A DNA stretch of 64,000 nt from Sulfurovum sp. TSL1. Lineage in GTDB: Bacteria; Campylobacterota; Campylobacteria; Campylobacterales; Sulfurovaceae. Location: assembly GCF_019972135.1 (NCBI RefSeq), contig NZ_BPFI01000001.1, positions 1,099,106 to 1,163,105 of the forward strand, given 5' to 3'. Numbering within the stretch: the first letter of the stretch is position 1; each line of letters starts with the position of its first letter. Under the pieces are notes generated by a model. The model made no database searches and had not been told where the DNA came from. It was given only the letters and a program-made list of their open reading frames with translations. The translations under genes and the position numbers were made by a program. Below are positions 46,945 through 55,476 of this stretch, piece after piece.

Positions 46945-47576
46945 CGTAAACTATACACCCTCTTCCCCTCTATAATTAAAGAGCCATCTTCACATAAAGT
47001 CGCATCTGACAGGCTCTTTTTATCATTTTCAATATGCACTGAAAACTTTCTACTTAGCTCAAATTCTATCTCATACTCTCTAAAGATTTGCTTCCATGTT
47101 GGAAATTTTTCCATTTTCTCAAGGTAGGTTTCCAGTAGATTTTGGGCTGAAATATCGCATTCCAAGGCTCTATAGCCATTTTGAGAATTTTTTAAATTTA
47201 TCCCCATTCCACATACTAACGTATTTTTGAATTTATTTGTAATGGTTCCGCCTATTTTTTCATCATTTATATAAAAGTCATTGGGCCATTTTAACCAGAT
47301 ATTTTTATCAAGTGCTTCAAGTGTTTGTTTCATGATAAAAGAGAAATAAATGGAGGCAGATTCAAGCGGCAGATCTTCAGGCAGATCATCCAAATCAACT
47401 GCGATGGAAGCAAAAAAGTTCCCTTCTCCCCCTGACCAGGTATTGTCACGGCTTCCGATACCTGAATGCTGTTGATTTGCGATCACAGCCAAAGGGGCCT
47501 GCAGGCTTTGCCTCTTTAATTGTTCCAAAAGATACTTTTGTGTAGAAGCAAGCGTATCAAATGATACTATCTCCAA
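46941..47576 (-). CDS. birA: Biotin-[acetyl-CoA carboxylase] ligase (no HTH)
   Basis: This 211-residue protein has the biotin-adenylate region HSGIGSRDNTWSGGEGN (about 38-54) and WLKWPNDFYINDEKIGG. It lacks the N-terminal DNA-binding domain, so it attaches biotin to carboxylase carrier protein without repressing genes. The start is probably TTG at 47576 with GGGGG seven bases before; it overlaps fmt by 20 bases. Confidence 0.93.
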   Translation of the reverse strand: MEIVSFDTLASTQKYLLEQLKRQSLQAPLAVIANQQHSGIGSRDNTWSGGEGNFFASIAVDLDDLPEDLPLESASIYFSFIMKQTLEALDKNIWLKWPNDFYINDEKIGGTITNKFKNTLVCGMGINLKNSQNGYRALECDISAQNLLETYLEKMEKFPTWKQIFREYEIEFELSRKFSVHIENDKKSLSDATLCEDGSLIIEGKRVYSLR

Positions 47577-48471
47577 CTTTCAGCCCCCTTCCTACACAAT
47601 ATGCTTTGGCTGACATTGCCTTTTTTGATGCAGGCTGGATCGTTCCGATCTGTAAAGATCCTTTCAGACAGCCGACTACGACACTTTCATCTATAAAAGA
47701 GAGAATCTCAAATGCCTTGTTATGTGACCCTGTATCTACCAGAGATACTGCATCAAACTTTGTGCCATTCGCCGCAAAAATACCTGGCCAACCTTCAAAT
47801 GCACGGTATTTATTATAGATGACACGTGCATCTTCAAAATCCACTTCACCATCACTTTTTTTGATCTTTTTACAAAGTGTCGCCTCAGCCTCATTTTGCA
47901 CTTGAGGTGTGATATGCTCATAATTTCTGATGGTGCTTAGCGTCAGTCTGCATGCATCAGACGTTAATTGTGCCATCAATGCATGAAGACGCATCTCTTC
48001 GGGTATGGCGAACTCTATTTTTTCAAGCATCGGACCCGTATCCAGCCCCTCTTCCATCAGCATGGAAGTGACACCGGTTTTTGCATCACCGTGAAGTAAA
48101 GATTGCTGTACAGGAGAGGCACCTCTATACTGAGGTAAAAGTGAAGCATGCAAATTAATGCAAGGTGCAATATCCAATATACTTTTAGGCAATATCTGTC
48201 CAAATGCTGCCACCACGATAAAATCAGGCTTCAATGCTTTGATCGTATCTTCAATACCTTTATCACTTAGCCGATCAGGCTGTAGAACATCAATCCCGTG
48301 CTGTAATGCCAATTCCTTTACCGGAGGTGCAGTCAAAATTTTCTTACGTCCGACAGGACGGTCTGGTTGTGTCAGAACCAAAGAGACTTCCATATCTTCA
48401 GCCTCTATCAGTGTCTCGAGTATCTCTTTTGCATAGTGGGGCGTTCCCATATAGACTATTTTGTATTTCAT
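47557..48471 (-). CDS. fmt: Methionyl-tRNA formyltransferase
   Basis: This 304-residue enzyme formylates initiator methionyl-tRNA. The folate-binding and catalytic segments INLHASLLPQYRGASP and LDTGPML are present, then a C-terminal tRNA-binding domain from about 200. Confidence 0.97.
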   Translation of the reverse strand: MKYKIVYMGTPHYAKEILETLIEAEDMEVSLVLTQPDRPVGRKKILTAPPVKELALQHGIDVLQPDRLSDKGIEDTIKALKPDFIVVAAFGQILPKSILDIAPCINLHASLLPQYRGASPVQQSLLHGDAKTGVTSMLMEEGLDTGPMLEKIEFAIPEEMRLHALMAQLTSDACRLTLSTIRNYEHITPQVQNEAEATLCKKIKKSDGEVDFEDARVIYNKYRAFEGWPGIFAANGTKFDAVSLVDTGSHNKAFEILSFIDESVVVGCLKGSLQIGTIQPASKKAMSAKAYCVGRGLKVGDSII

Positions 48472-48496
48472 TCTCTCTTCTTATTCTAAATTCTGA

Positions 48497-49258
48497 TCAG
48501 GCTTTAAACAGTGTTCCGCCCTTATGCTCACCCTCTACAAGAAAAGCTTTCACATCACTCAGATCAAATCCGCTTGCCAAAAACATCTCTCTGTCATGTC
48601 GCATTAAAAAATCTGCAGATTGCAGTTTGGTCACTATACCACCTGTAGCAAATTCATTGTTCGGTGTATGTTCAGCGTTGAGTTCATCCTCTTCCAGCCT
48701 ATTGACCACCACCCTTCTTTTGGCATCGCTATATTTATTTGGATCTTTGTCATAAAAGGCATCGATGTCCGAGAGTATGACAAGCAGTGCTGCATCAAAA
48801 TAGTGTGCGACATGCGCAGAGAGCCTGTCATTGTCCCCGAAGACCAACTCTTCAATACTTACCGTATCATTTTCATTGATGATCGGCACCACATTGTTTT
48901 TTAACAATGTATCTATCGCATTTTTGGCATGTGCAATATGCTCAGGTTCCCCAAACACATCTGCACTCAAAAGGACTTGGGAACAGAGTAGATCAAATCT
49001 GGCAAACTTCTCCTGATACATTTTCAGAAGCAAAGGCTGACCTATCGCAGCCAGTGCCTGCTTATTTGCAACTTGACTCCTATCCAGTGGCAACTGTGTA
49101 TATCCTGCCGATACCGCACCCGAACTTACCAAGATCACATCATAGTGATGTGTTTTCAGTTCAGCTATCAATTGCACCAATGCCAACATGCGTGGTTTGG
49201 CTATAGCACCATTTTCTGTTAAAACGTGAGAACCCACTTTAATGACTATTCTTTTCAT
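48497..49258 (-). CDS. proB: Glutamate 5-kinase, short form
   Basis: This 253-residue amino-acid kinase phosphorylates glutamate for proline synthesis. It has [10 protein letters not shown] at the N-terminus, VSSGAVSAG (about 45-53) and [10 protein letters not shown], then [10 protein letters not shown]. The C-terminal PUA domain of E. coli ProB is absent, as is usual in Campylobacterota. Confidence 0.96.
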   Translation of the reverse strand: MKRIVIKVGSHVLTENGAIAKPRMLALVQLIAELKTHHYDVILVSSGAVSAGYTQLPLDRSQVANKQALAAIGQPLLLKMYQEKFARFDLLCSQVLLSADVFGEPEHIAHAKNAIDTLLKNNVVPIINENDTVSIEELVFGDNDRLSAHVAHYFDAALLVILSDIDAFYDKDPNKYSDAKRRVVVNRLEEDELNAEHTPNNEFATGGIVTKLQSADFLMRHDREMFLASGFDLSDVKAFLVEGEHKGGTLFKA

Positions 49259-49267
49259 AAAACCTAC

Positions 49268-50383
49268 TTACTCAGATTCCTGTTCAGCTTTAACCATTTT
49301 GACAAAATCACCGATCGCATAACGCAGTGCCTCCGTATTCAAATGTGCGACAGATGAGATAGGAAGTACAAAAAACGGTTTCTCTTCTGGCAGTTGTACA
49401 CCAAAATCTGTCTTAAATCCATAACTTAGATAGTTTTTATCTGCTTTATATTTATGTAATATCTCATTCGCTTCCAAACCTATATCGGCCAAGAATGTTT
49501 CTGTCAAAACATTCACTTCATCTTGTGACAGTGAATCGATTTTGGTAATGGCGATCGCATGCTTTCGTGTGGCAAGTGTTTCAGAATAACGTTTTAACTC
49601 AACTAAAAGCGTCTCATACTGATACTTCATCTCTCTGTAATTTGCCGCATCGATCATCAAAAGTAAGGTTTTTGTTCTCTCAATATGTTTCAAAAATTCC
49701 AATCCAAGACCTCTACCGTCACTGGCACCCTCGATAATTCCAGGTATATCTGCCATCATAAAAGAATCAAAGTCTCCTACATGCACCACACCGAGTTTCG
49801 GTGTCAGCGTTGTAAACTCATAGTTGGCTACTTGCGGTCTCGCGTTGGAAAGTGTAGAGATAAGTGTGGATTTTCCTACATTCGGATACCCCACTAAACC
49901 TACATCTGCAATGAGTTTCATTTCAAGTCTTACATGCTTGGAGATCCCTGGAAGTCCGGGCTGCGCATAGGTTGGTCTTTGGTTACTTGAGCTTTTAAAG
50001 TGCATATTTCCCAAACCGCCCTTGCCTCCTTCAAGAAAGAGTACTACTTCTCCTTCATTGACCAGATCAAGCAACTCTTCACCTGTATCAACATCTACGA
50101 CTGTTGTACCCGGAGGTACCGTGATAATAGTGTCATGCCCCTTACGACCATAACACTTACGCCCTTCTCCCGGACGACCATTTTCTGCTTTGATATGGTT
50201 TCGGCCACGAAGTGCCGAAAGGGTATCTGTATTGTTATCTATTTTAAAATATACAGAACCTCCACGGCCACCGTCACCGCCATCAGGTCCGCCTTTAGAA
50301 ACAAATTTTTCTGTCCAAAAAGAGATGGCACCTGCACCACCTTTACCAGAACTAATTGTTAGTTCTACACTATCTACAAACAT
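49268..50383 (-). CDS. obg: GTPase Obg (CgtA)
   Basis: This 371-residue ribosome-assembly GTPase has a glycine-rich Obg fold (1-157) and a G domain with GYPNVGKSTL, TLTPKLGVV and DIPGIIEGA, then ITKID. There is no long C-terminal extension. It lies between proB and, across a divergent lipoprotein gene, the L27/L21 genes, a common neighbourhood. Confidence 0.97.
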   Translation of the reverse strand: MFVDSVELTISSGKGGAGAISFWTEKFVSKGGPDGGDGGRGGSVYFKIDNNTDTLSALRGRNHIKAENGRPGEGRKCYGRKGHDTIITVPPGTTVVDVDTGEELLDLVNEGEVVLFLEGGKGGLGNMHFKSSSNQRPTYAQPGLPGISKHVRLEMKLIADVGLVGYPNVGKSTLISTLSNARPQVANYEFTTLTPKLGVVHVGDFDSFMMADIPGIIEGASDGRGLGLEFLKHIERTKTLLLMIDAANYREMKYQYETLLVELKRYSETLATRKHAIAITKIDSLSQDEVNVLTETFLADIGLEANEILHKYKADKNYLSYGFKTDFGVQLPEEKPFFVLPISSVAHLNTEALRYAIGDFVKMVKAEQESE

Positions 50384-50486
50384 TTATAACCTTTAATTTT
50401 GTGAAAAAAACTACTGTATATACTCTTACATATATGATCATAGTATATGAATTACGAAATTATATCTAAATTAGGGGAAGAATCGC

Positions 50487-50492
50487 TATAAT
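50487..50492 (+). promoter_or_regulatory. Candidate -10 (TATAAT) for the small lipoprotein gene
   Basis: TATAAT stands about 29 bases before the ATG at 50521, followed by AAAAGGCG as ribosome binding site. Confidence 0.45.
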
Positions 50493-50520
50493 TTTCATAT
50501 TTGATCTAAAAGGCGAATAT

Positions 50521-50829
50521 ATGTCTCATCGAACAACGCTATCATTTTTCATCATAGGCAGTGTATTATCCTATCTCACAGGATGCAGCTCAGAAAAAGA
50601 ACCTGTACATCAAAATGGATATTATCATAGCGGTATCTATTTTGGTAAAAACTTTCCTCCAAGCTATAAAAAAGGCATTACAGATGGGTGTACCACATCC
50701 AAAGGTAGATATACCAAATCACATACACTCTTTAATAATGATCTAAATTATAATCATGGCTGGTTTTTAGGCCGTAACAAATGTAGACATCTACTGGTTA
50801 TAGAAGATGAAAAAAATGAGGAAACATAA
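50521..50829 (+). CDS. Small lipoprotein of unknown function
   Basis: This 102-residue protein has a lipoprotein signal (LTGC, acylated at about C22). The mature part has evenly spaced aromatic, glycine and cysteine residues: YKKGITDGC, KGRYTKSH and HGWFLGRNKC. The two later cysteines could pair. I do not recognise the family. It is the only plus-strand gene between obg and rpmA. Confidence 0.75.
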   Translation: MSHRTTLSFFIIGSVLSYLTGCSSEKEPVHQNGYYHSGIYFGKNFPPSYKKGITDGCTTSKGRYTKSHTLFNNDLNYNHGWFLGRNKCRHLLVIEDEKNEET

Positions 50830-50850
50830 GTCCGAACTAGCCGGACTTAT
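50826..50850. terminator. Bidirectional terminator hairpin between lipoprotein and rpmA
   Basis: ATAAGTCCG and CGGACTTAT form nine perfect pairs around a seven-base loop, placed between two convergent genes and overlapping the lipoprotein stop codon. Following T-runs are short on both strands. Confidence 0.6.
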
Positions 50851-50857
50851 AAAGGGA

Positions 50858-51112
50858 TTATGCAGGGACTACTGAAACTTTCTTTTGAGTAGCAGATTTA
50901 TTGTCAAACTTCACTACACCTTCAACAAGTGCAAATATAGTATGGTCTTTACCCATTCCTACACCTGTACCTGGGTGAACTTTAGTTCCTCTTTGTCTGA
51001 TGATGATGTTACCAGGGATAACAGCTTCACCACCAAATTTTTTAACGCCTAAACGACGTCCAGCTGAATCACGGTTATTTTGAGTGGATCCTTGTCCTTT
51101 CTTGTGTGCCAT
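50858..51112 (-). CDS. rpmA: 50S ribosomal protein L27
   Basis: This 84-residue protein begins [20 protein letters not shown] and contains [15 protein letters not shown], both diagnostic of L27, which lies near the peptidyl-transferase centre. It follows rplU by nine bases. Confidence 0.98.
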   Translation of the reverse strand: MAHKKGQGSTQNNRDSAGRRLGVKKFGGEAVIPGNIIIRQRGTKVHPGTGVGMGKDHTIFALVEGVVKFDNKSATQKKVSVVPA

Positions 51113-51121
51113 CTGAGCTCC

Positions 51122-51427
51122 TTATGCTATTTTAGTAATTCTAACTCTTGTAAAGTCTCTTCTGAAACCTCTTTTAAGTTTTGAATCTTTTCTTCTTCTT
51201 TTTTTGTAGATGATAACTTTTTTATCTCTACCTTCATTGATTACTTCACCTTTAACTACAGCACCCTCTACGAAAGGAGCTCCTACAGTTAATTCACCGT
51301 TGTCTAGTGCTAGAACTTCTTTAAATTCTACCGCTGCTTTTGGCTCAAGATTCATGTTGTCAAAACAGATGATATCACCCTCTTGAACTTTAAATTGTTG
51401 GCCACTTGCTTTAATGATTGCGTACAT
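51122..51427 (-). CDS. rplU: 50S ribosomal protein L21
   Basis: This 101-residue protein has the L21 beginning [18 protein letters not shown] and the basic [16 protein letters not shown] segment. It is first in the rplU-rpmA pair, behind a clear -10 at 51469-51474. Confidence 0.98.
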   Translation of the reverse strand: MYAIIKASGQQFKVQEGDIICFDNMNLEPKAAVEFKEVLALDNGELTVGAPFVEGAVVKGEVINEGRDKKVIIYKKRRRKDSKLKRGFRRDFTRVRITKIA

Positions 51428-51468
51428 TGCAAAACCCTTTATATCTATTGTTTTTTAAAAAGTTCGTG

Positions 51469-51474
51469 ATTATA
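51469..51474 (-). promoter_or_regulatory. Promoter -10 (TATAAT) of rplU-rpmA
   Basis: GGGTATAATCACG on the minus strand lies about 45 bases before the rplU ATG, with T- and A-rich DNA upstream in place of a clear -35. Confidence 0.55.
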
Positions 51475-51539
51475 CCCAAAGTTGTTTTAATATTTTTTTA
51501 AACTAAACCACTTTCCTTGAGTATTCATTACTTTTCTCT

Positions 51540-51929
51540 TTAATACGTATAATCCACGCCAGAAAGTGCGATGCAGTCTATCTCAACCAGTGCATTTTTT
51601 GGAAGTGTTTTCACAGCTACTGTACTACGTACCGGTTTATGTGTACCAAAATAATGTGCATAGATCGCATTGACTTTTTCGAAGTCATTCATATCTGCCA
51701 AGAATATCGTTGTCTTGATCACATCATTGAAGTGTGCACCGGCTGCTTCAAGTACATAAAAAAGGTTTTTCATGACCTGATGTGTTTGGTTCTCTACATC
51801 ATCTGCAGCCATCACACCTTCCGGTGTCAATGCGATCTGTCCTGAAGTGTAGATAAATCCATTTGCCTCAACCGCTTGTGAGTATGGTCCTATTGCTGCG
51901 GGTGCTTCATTTGTCGAAATAAATTTCAT
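51540..51929 (-). CDS. ridA: RidA-family enamine/imine deaminase
   Basis: This 129-residue protein matches RidA (YjgF): GPYSQAVEANGFIYTSGQ at the N-terminus and the active-site arginine in KPVRSTVAV (about 98-106). It removes reactive 2-aminoacrylate-type intermediates made by pyridoxal-phosphate enzymes. MetY, such an enzyme, is encoded about 4 kb away. Confidence 0.94.
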   Translation of the reverse strand: MKFISTNEAPAAIGPYSQAVEANGFIYTSGQIALTPEGVMAADDVENQTHQVMKNLFYVLEAAGAHFNDVIKTTIFLADMNDFEKVNAIYAHYFGTHKPVRSTVAVKTLPKNALVEIDCIALSGVDYTY

Positions 51930-51942
51930 TTACATGTTCTCC

Positions 51943-52278
51943 TTAATTTCTTTCATAAAATATATACGATGTTGAGTAATCAGAAAATTCAAAATAAACC
52001 TTCTTCTCTCCTTCATCTTGTTTACCGTTAAAGTTCAGGTCATCAATGCCGTATCCGTAACGATACGGTCTTTGCTTACTGTCATTACTTCCATACGCCG
52101 TTGAGATTTTATCTATTTTGATAAATTTATGTACCAGTTTATCCCCGGCATAGATGTCAAGAACGCCGTTGGTACCCGTCCAGTTTTGCAGTGAGCGGCT
52201 AAGAGTGTTCTGAGTCTCTTGGGTACATCCCGAAAAGAACAAAATGATTCCTGATAAAAGCAAACTGTCTAATTTCAT
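51943..52278 (-). CDS. Small lipoprotein with a possible calcium loop
   Basis: This 111-residue protein has a lipoprotein signal (LFFSGC, about C18). Near residues 85-96 lies DLNFNGKQDEGE, which resembles the DxNxNGxxDxGE loop of calcium-binding repeats. The rest is polar with many tyrosines. Function and family are not recognised. It lies 13 bases upstream of ridA on the same strand. Confidence 0.7.
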   Translation of the reverse strand: MKLDSLLLSGIILFFSGCTQETQNTLSRSLQNWTGTNGVLDIYAGDKLVHKFIKIDKISTAYGSNDSKQRPYRYGYGIDDLNFNGKQDEGEKKVYFEFSDYSTSYIFYERN

Positions 52279-52325
52279 AGTATTCCTTTATTCTTTATCG
52301 TATTTTAGCACTAATTGATTTAGTT

Positions 52326-53000
52326 TTACGCCTCTGGCATACCGAATTTTTGTGTCATTAACTCACCTTCATCGTTGAAATAAAGATAATAGAGTTTATC
52401 TTTGGTCACGGAGAGCCCGGCAAGATAGCGTAATGCCAGATTTGCCTGCAGAGATCCGATGTGCATTACAATAGGTGCAGTGATACCGCCGGGTTTGTGG
52501 TCAGAAATATTGAACACTTGAAAATTTGCCTGATCAAAGAAACAGACCTGCCCGTTAAACTCTTCAACACTTGCATAGATCCAAGGTGTCTGTGTTGCTT
52601 TGGCATGTTTGTCTATTTCACTTCTTACAGGAAGATTATCTGTGGCATCCAGTATGAGATCATACGTGTTTCCCAACGCTTTGAACGCATCAAAAGCCAT
52701 ATCAAACGCGCGTGCTTTGACAAAAGGATTTTTAGACTCTATCAGTGTAGCTATAGTCTTGGCTTTGTTTTTTCCTTCATCTTCAAGTGTAAATGCTATT
52801 TGTCTATGGATATTATGATTTGAAACCGTATCGAAATCCACCATATGTATCTCACCGATACCTGAAGTACCCAGCGCCATCGCCAAAGTAGATCCCAAAC
52901 CGCCAGAACCGATGATAGCTATCTTTTTATTTTGCAGTGATTTTTGTGTCGCCTCGCCCCATAACTGTATCTGTCTGTTAAAGTATTGTTCCGGTGTCAT
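52326..53000 (-). CDS. ThiF/MoeB/HesA-family adenylyltransferase
   Basis: This 224-residue E1-like protein has the nucleotide site GSGGLGSTLA (about 32-41) and the conserved DFDTVSNHNIHRQ and DATDNLPVR segments. It lacks the zinc-binding CxxC pairs of MoeB and ThiF. It should activate the C-terminal glycine of a ubiquitin-like sulfur carrier, for molybdopterin, thiamine or another cofactor. Which carrier it serves is not clear. Confidence 0.87.
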   Translation of the reverse strand: MTPEQYFNRQIQLWGEATQKSLQNKKIAIIGSGGLGSTLAMALGTSGIGEIHMVDFDTVSNHNIHRQIAFTLEDEGKNKAKTIATLIESKNPFVKARAFDMAFDAFKALGNTYDLILDATDNLPVRSEIDKHAKATQTPWIYASVEEFNGQVCFFDQANFQVFNISDHKPGGITAPIVMHIGSLQANLALRYLAGLSVTKDKLYYLYFNDEGELMTQKFGMPEA

Positions 53001-53053
53001 ATCAAATCCTTTTTATACATTTTTATCAAACTGTTTCTCTTGGCAAGAAAGAA

Positions 53054-53857
53054 CTACTTCATTCTTAATTGCAACTCTTTCTCAAAGGCCCATGCTTTTC
53101 TATGTTCCAGCACTTCCCTTTTATCTATCATCTCAACCAGCATGGACTCTTTGTCTTCCAGCATCATCTCTATTTCACCCTCTGGAGAGACGAGCATGGT
53201 GTCACCATAAAATTTCCATTTGACTTCATTGTCACTGTATTCACCTAAACGGTTTGCCCTAAGGATGTAACATCCGTGTAAAAAGGCTTTGGTTTTGATG
53301 ATCTCTCTCCAACGGTTATGAGAACCGAATGTTGAAGCGGTAGGAAGCAGTACAAGATCGATCTTTTTTTCAGTCGCTCTTTGCCAGAAATGGTCAAAGT
53401 GTAGTTCAAATCCGGCCATCATCATCACTCTGAATCCTTTGATATTGAATGTCATAGGATCTTTCAGTGAGTCGACAGGGTTGGAAAAAAACTTCTTTTC
53501 ATTCCAATGTGCATAAGGAAGAAGGATCTGCTGCTCATAATATCGTGTGGTCTTGGGCGTGATCTTCACAATGGTTTTATGATATCCATCTTTTTTCGTG
53601 ACAATGATAGGTGCGACAAAAACAATATCATATTTTTCTGCAAGACTTTTAAGAAGTTCTGTATGTTTACGCGTCTGTTCTTTCACCATATTGGGTGACA
53701 TTGTGGCAAACTCTTTAAAAAAATGGTTCAGCACATACTCACCAAGAAGCATCACCTCTGCATTTCTCTGCTTGGCCTGTTTGAGATAAAATTCAAGTCT
53801 TGTTGCATTCATACCCAATGTCGGTAATTGGAGTGCAGCTACAACAAGTTGTGCCAT
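53054..53857 (-). CDS. Nitrilase-fold protein lacking catalytic Lys and Cys
   Basis: This 267-residue carbon-nitrogen hydrolase fold protein has the family beginning VVAALQLPTLG and the glutamate E40 (LLGEYVL). The usual catalytic lysine region reads RYYEQQILLPY, with Gln at the lysine place. The cysteine motif ICxE reads MAGFE, with G149 in place of cysteine. With two of the three catalytic residues gone, hydrolysis is unlikely; a binding or regulatory role is more probable. Its stop shares bases with the xseB start region (TAATG), so they are coupled. Confidence 0.85.
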   Translation of the reverse strand: MAQLVVAALQLPTLGMNATRLEFYLKQAKQRNAEVMLLGEYVLNHFFKEFATMSPNMVKEQTRKHTELLKSLAEKYDIVFVAPIIVTKKDGYHKTIVKITPKTTRYYEQQILLPYAHWNEKKFFSNPVDSLKDPMTFNIKGFRVMMMAGFELHFDHFWQRATEKKIDLVLLPTASTFGSHNRWREIIKTKAFLHGCYILRANRLGEYSDNEVKWKFYGDTMLVSPEGEIEMMLEDKESMLVEMIDKREVLEHRKAWAFEKELQLRMK

Positions 53858-54066
53858 TACAGAGTATCTCCAGTATTTTGATTGGCCTGTTCTATCACTG
53901 TGATCTTCGTTTTGGCCTCTTCTATCAGTGTTTGTGCCTCTTTGATATTTTTCAATCCCTCTTCATACAGCTTGACAGACTCTTCAAGTGTGATCTCGGG
54001 GTTCATCAGTTTTTCAAGCAATTCTTTGGAATATTCTAATTTTTCTTCAAATGTTTCATGTTTCAT
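53857..54066 (-). CDS. xseB: Exodeoxyribonuclease VII small subunit
   Basis: This 69-residue helical protein has the XseB pattern FEEKLEYSKELLEKL, then PEITLEESVKLYEEGLKNI. It binds the large subunit XseA, which is not in this window. It lies one base after the stop of the 43-residue gene. Confidence 0.94.
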   Translation of the reverse strand: MKHETFEEKLEYSKELLEKLMNPEITLEESVKLYEEGLKNIKEAQTLIEEAKTKITVIEQANQNTGDTL

Positions 54067-54067
54067 A

Positions 54068-54199
54068 TTATGCCTTTCTCCTTTCAGCTAAGCAAAGCTC
54101 AACTGAAATTCCTCTCACTTCTAGTCCAACAGACTGATGCATGGAAATCACTAAATGATTTCTCGTAAAAGCTTCATTTATCAATTCAGACAATTTCAT
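54068..54199 (-). CDS. 43-residue protein of unknown function coupled to metX
   Basis: A small gene that is easy to miss. ATG at 54199 overlaps the metX stop (ATGA), and an ideal AAGGAGGT ends six bases before it, inside the last codons of metX. It ends with TAA one base before the xseB ATG. The protein (MKLSELINEAFTRNH at the start, LCLAERRKA at the end) has mixed helix and strand character, one cysteine, and no membrane segment or signal peptide. The tight packing and strong ribosome binding site argue for real translation. No family is recognised. Confidence 0.75.
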   Translation of the reverse strand: MKLSELINEAFTRNHLVISMHQSVGLEVRGISVELCLAERRKA

Positions 54200-55290
54200 T
54201 GTAATACCTCCTTGATATGGTCTTCAAATTTATCTAATTCTACCAAAAAGGCATCATGTCCATAACTGCTCTGAACTTCAAGATAAGTATGCTTTTGTCC
54301 ATTACGCTCCATCATTTTGGCGATATGTTCCATTTCACAAGGGAAAAACAGATAATCAGTTGAAAAACTGATCAGATGCACATTGGCTTTAATACGTAAG
54401 ATAGCCTCATGCAAAGAGTCATATCCACGGCTTAAATTAAAGGTATTGATCGCTTTGACTATATATAGATAAGAAAGCGGATCAAATATACGTGAGAAAT
54501 TATTGGTATTGTACTCCATGTATCTCTCCACTTCATAACGTCCGAAGAGTTCAAAAAGTCCATCATTATTAACATAGTCACGTCCAAACTTCTTATCCAT
54601 AGAGTCCGGTGCCAGGTAAGAGATGTGCCCTGCGATGCGCCCTATAGCCAACCCATCCAGTCCCTCTTCTTGAAAGGCACCTCTTTCATAGTTACCGTGC
54701 TTAAATCGTGGGTCTCTACGTATCGCTTCTACAGCCACCTTGTTAAATGCTATGGTCCAGGGCCGTGTAGCGTACGTAGCGGCAAGTGAAATGATATCAT
54801 CGGAAAAGTTCGGGTAGTCCACCGCGAATTGCAATGCCTGCATACCTCCCATAGAACCACCTACTATCGCACGTACATGGTAGATACCCAACTGCGAAAG
54901 AAGATGCATCTGTGCACGTACCATATCTTTAATGGTCACGACCGGAAAACGAAGTCTATAAGGATCTTCACTGGGATAATTGTTACTCATAGGCCCTGTC
55001 GAGCCAAAACATGAACCTATCACATTGGTACAGATCACAAAAAATTTGCGGGTATCGATCGCTTTACCGTCACCGATCAATCCGTCCCACCAGCCAGCCT
55101 TTCGCTCACCTTCATAGGTCCCTGCTGCATGATGGGAACCACTCAAGGCATGACAGACTAAAATAACATTGGACTTATCTTCATTTAACGCTCCGTATGT
55201 CTCATAGGCGATCTCATACGGTTCTAAGATACGCCCACTCTCTAAGTAGAGAGGAGAGCTAAATTGTGCTGTTTTAGTTGTGATTTCCAT
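54196..55290 (-). CDS. metX: Homoserine O-acetyltransferase
   Basis: This 364-residue alpha/beta-hydrolase acetylates homoserine with acetyl-CoA for methionine synthesis. The nucleophile S146 lies in VGGSMGGMQA, and the late histidine in SSYGHDAFL. Its product is the substrate of MetY encoded upstream. The ribosome binding site is weak, and a leader of about 135 bases with nested pairing precedes it. Confidence 0.96.
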   Translation of the reverse strand: MEITTKTAQFSSPLYLESGRILEPYEIAYETYGALNEDKSNVILVCHALSGSHHAAGTYEGERKAGWWDGLIGDGKAIDTRKFFVICTNVIGSCFGSTGPMSNNYPSEDPYRLRFPVVTIKDMVRAQMHLLSQLGIYHVRAIVGGSMGGMQALQFAVDYPNFSDDIISLAATYATRPWTIAFNKVAVEAIRRDPRFKHGNYERGAFQEEGLDGLAIGRIAGHISYLAPDSMDKKFGRDYVNNDGLFELFGRYEVERYMEYNTNNFSRIFDPLSYLYIVKAINTFNLSRGYDSLHEAILRIKANVHLISFSTDYLFFPCEMEHIAKMMERNGQKHTYLEVQSSYGHDAFLVELDKFEDHIKEVLQ

Positions 55291-55327
55291 AGACTGCTTT
55301 TTATTTATAGAACATTTTTGGCTAAAA

Positions 55328-55393
55328 CCAAGAAGCTACACCGTCTCGATAGCATACCCAAGGGTATAGACTGGTAATAACTTCAACTCTTGG
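55328..55393 (-). ncRNA. Candidate structured 5' leader of metX
   Basis: Three nested stems can form on the minus strand. Outer: CCAAGA (55393-55388) with TCTTGG (55333-55328). Middle: CC-A-GTCT (55374-55368) with AGACGG (55346-55341). Inner: ATACCC (55367-55362) with GGGTAT (55359-55354). The middle and inner stems stack on one side. It does not match SAM-I, SAM-II or SAH riboswitches that I can recall. A regulatory role at a methionine gene is plausible but unproven. Confidence 0.45.
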
Positions 55394-55433
55394 CCCATGC
55401 GACTGGGGTCACATACAAGCACAATGTCCATTC

Positions 55434-55439
55434 ATTATA
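55434..55439 (-). promoter_or_regulatory. Candidate -10 (TATAAT) of metX
   Basis: A perfect TATAAT on the minus strand lies about 145 bases before the metX ATG; TTAGAT occupies the -35 place. Initiation near 55427 would give the structured leader. metX would thus have its own promoter apart from metY. Confidence 0.5.
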
Positions 55440-55476
55440 TTATTTTGTCGTATTTTATCTAATTTGCGCTTTATAA

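Noticed and set aside
55336-55431. 31-residue open frame in the metX leader (possible leader peptide)
   Set aside because: No ribosome binding site, the ATG would lie at the predicted transcript start, and it has only two methionines, so methionine attenuation is not supported. RNA pairing explains the region better.
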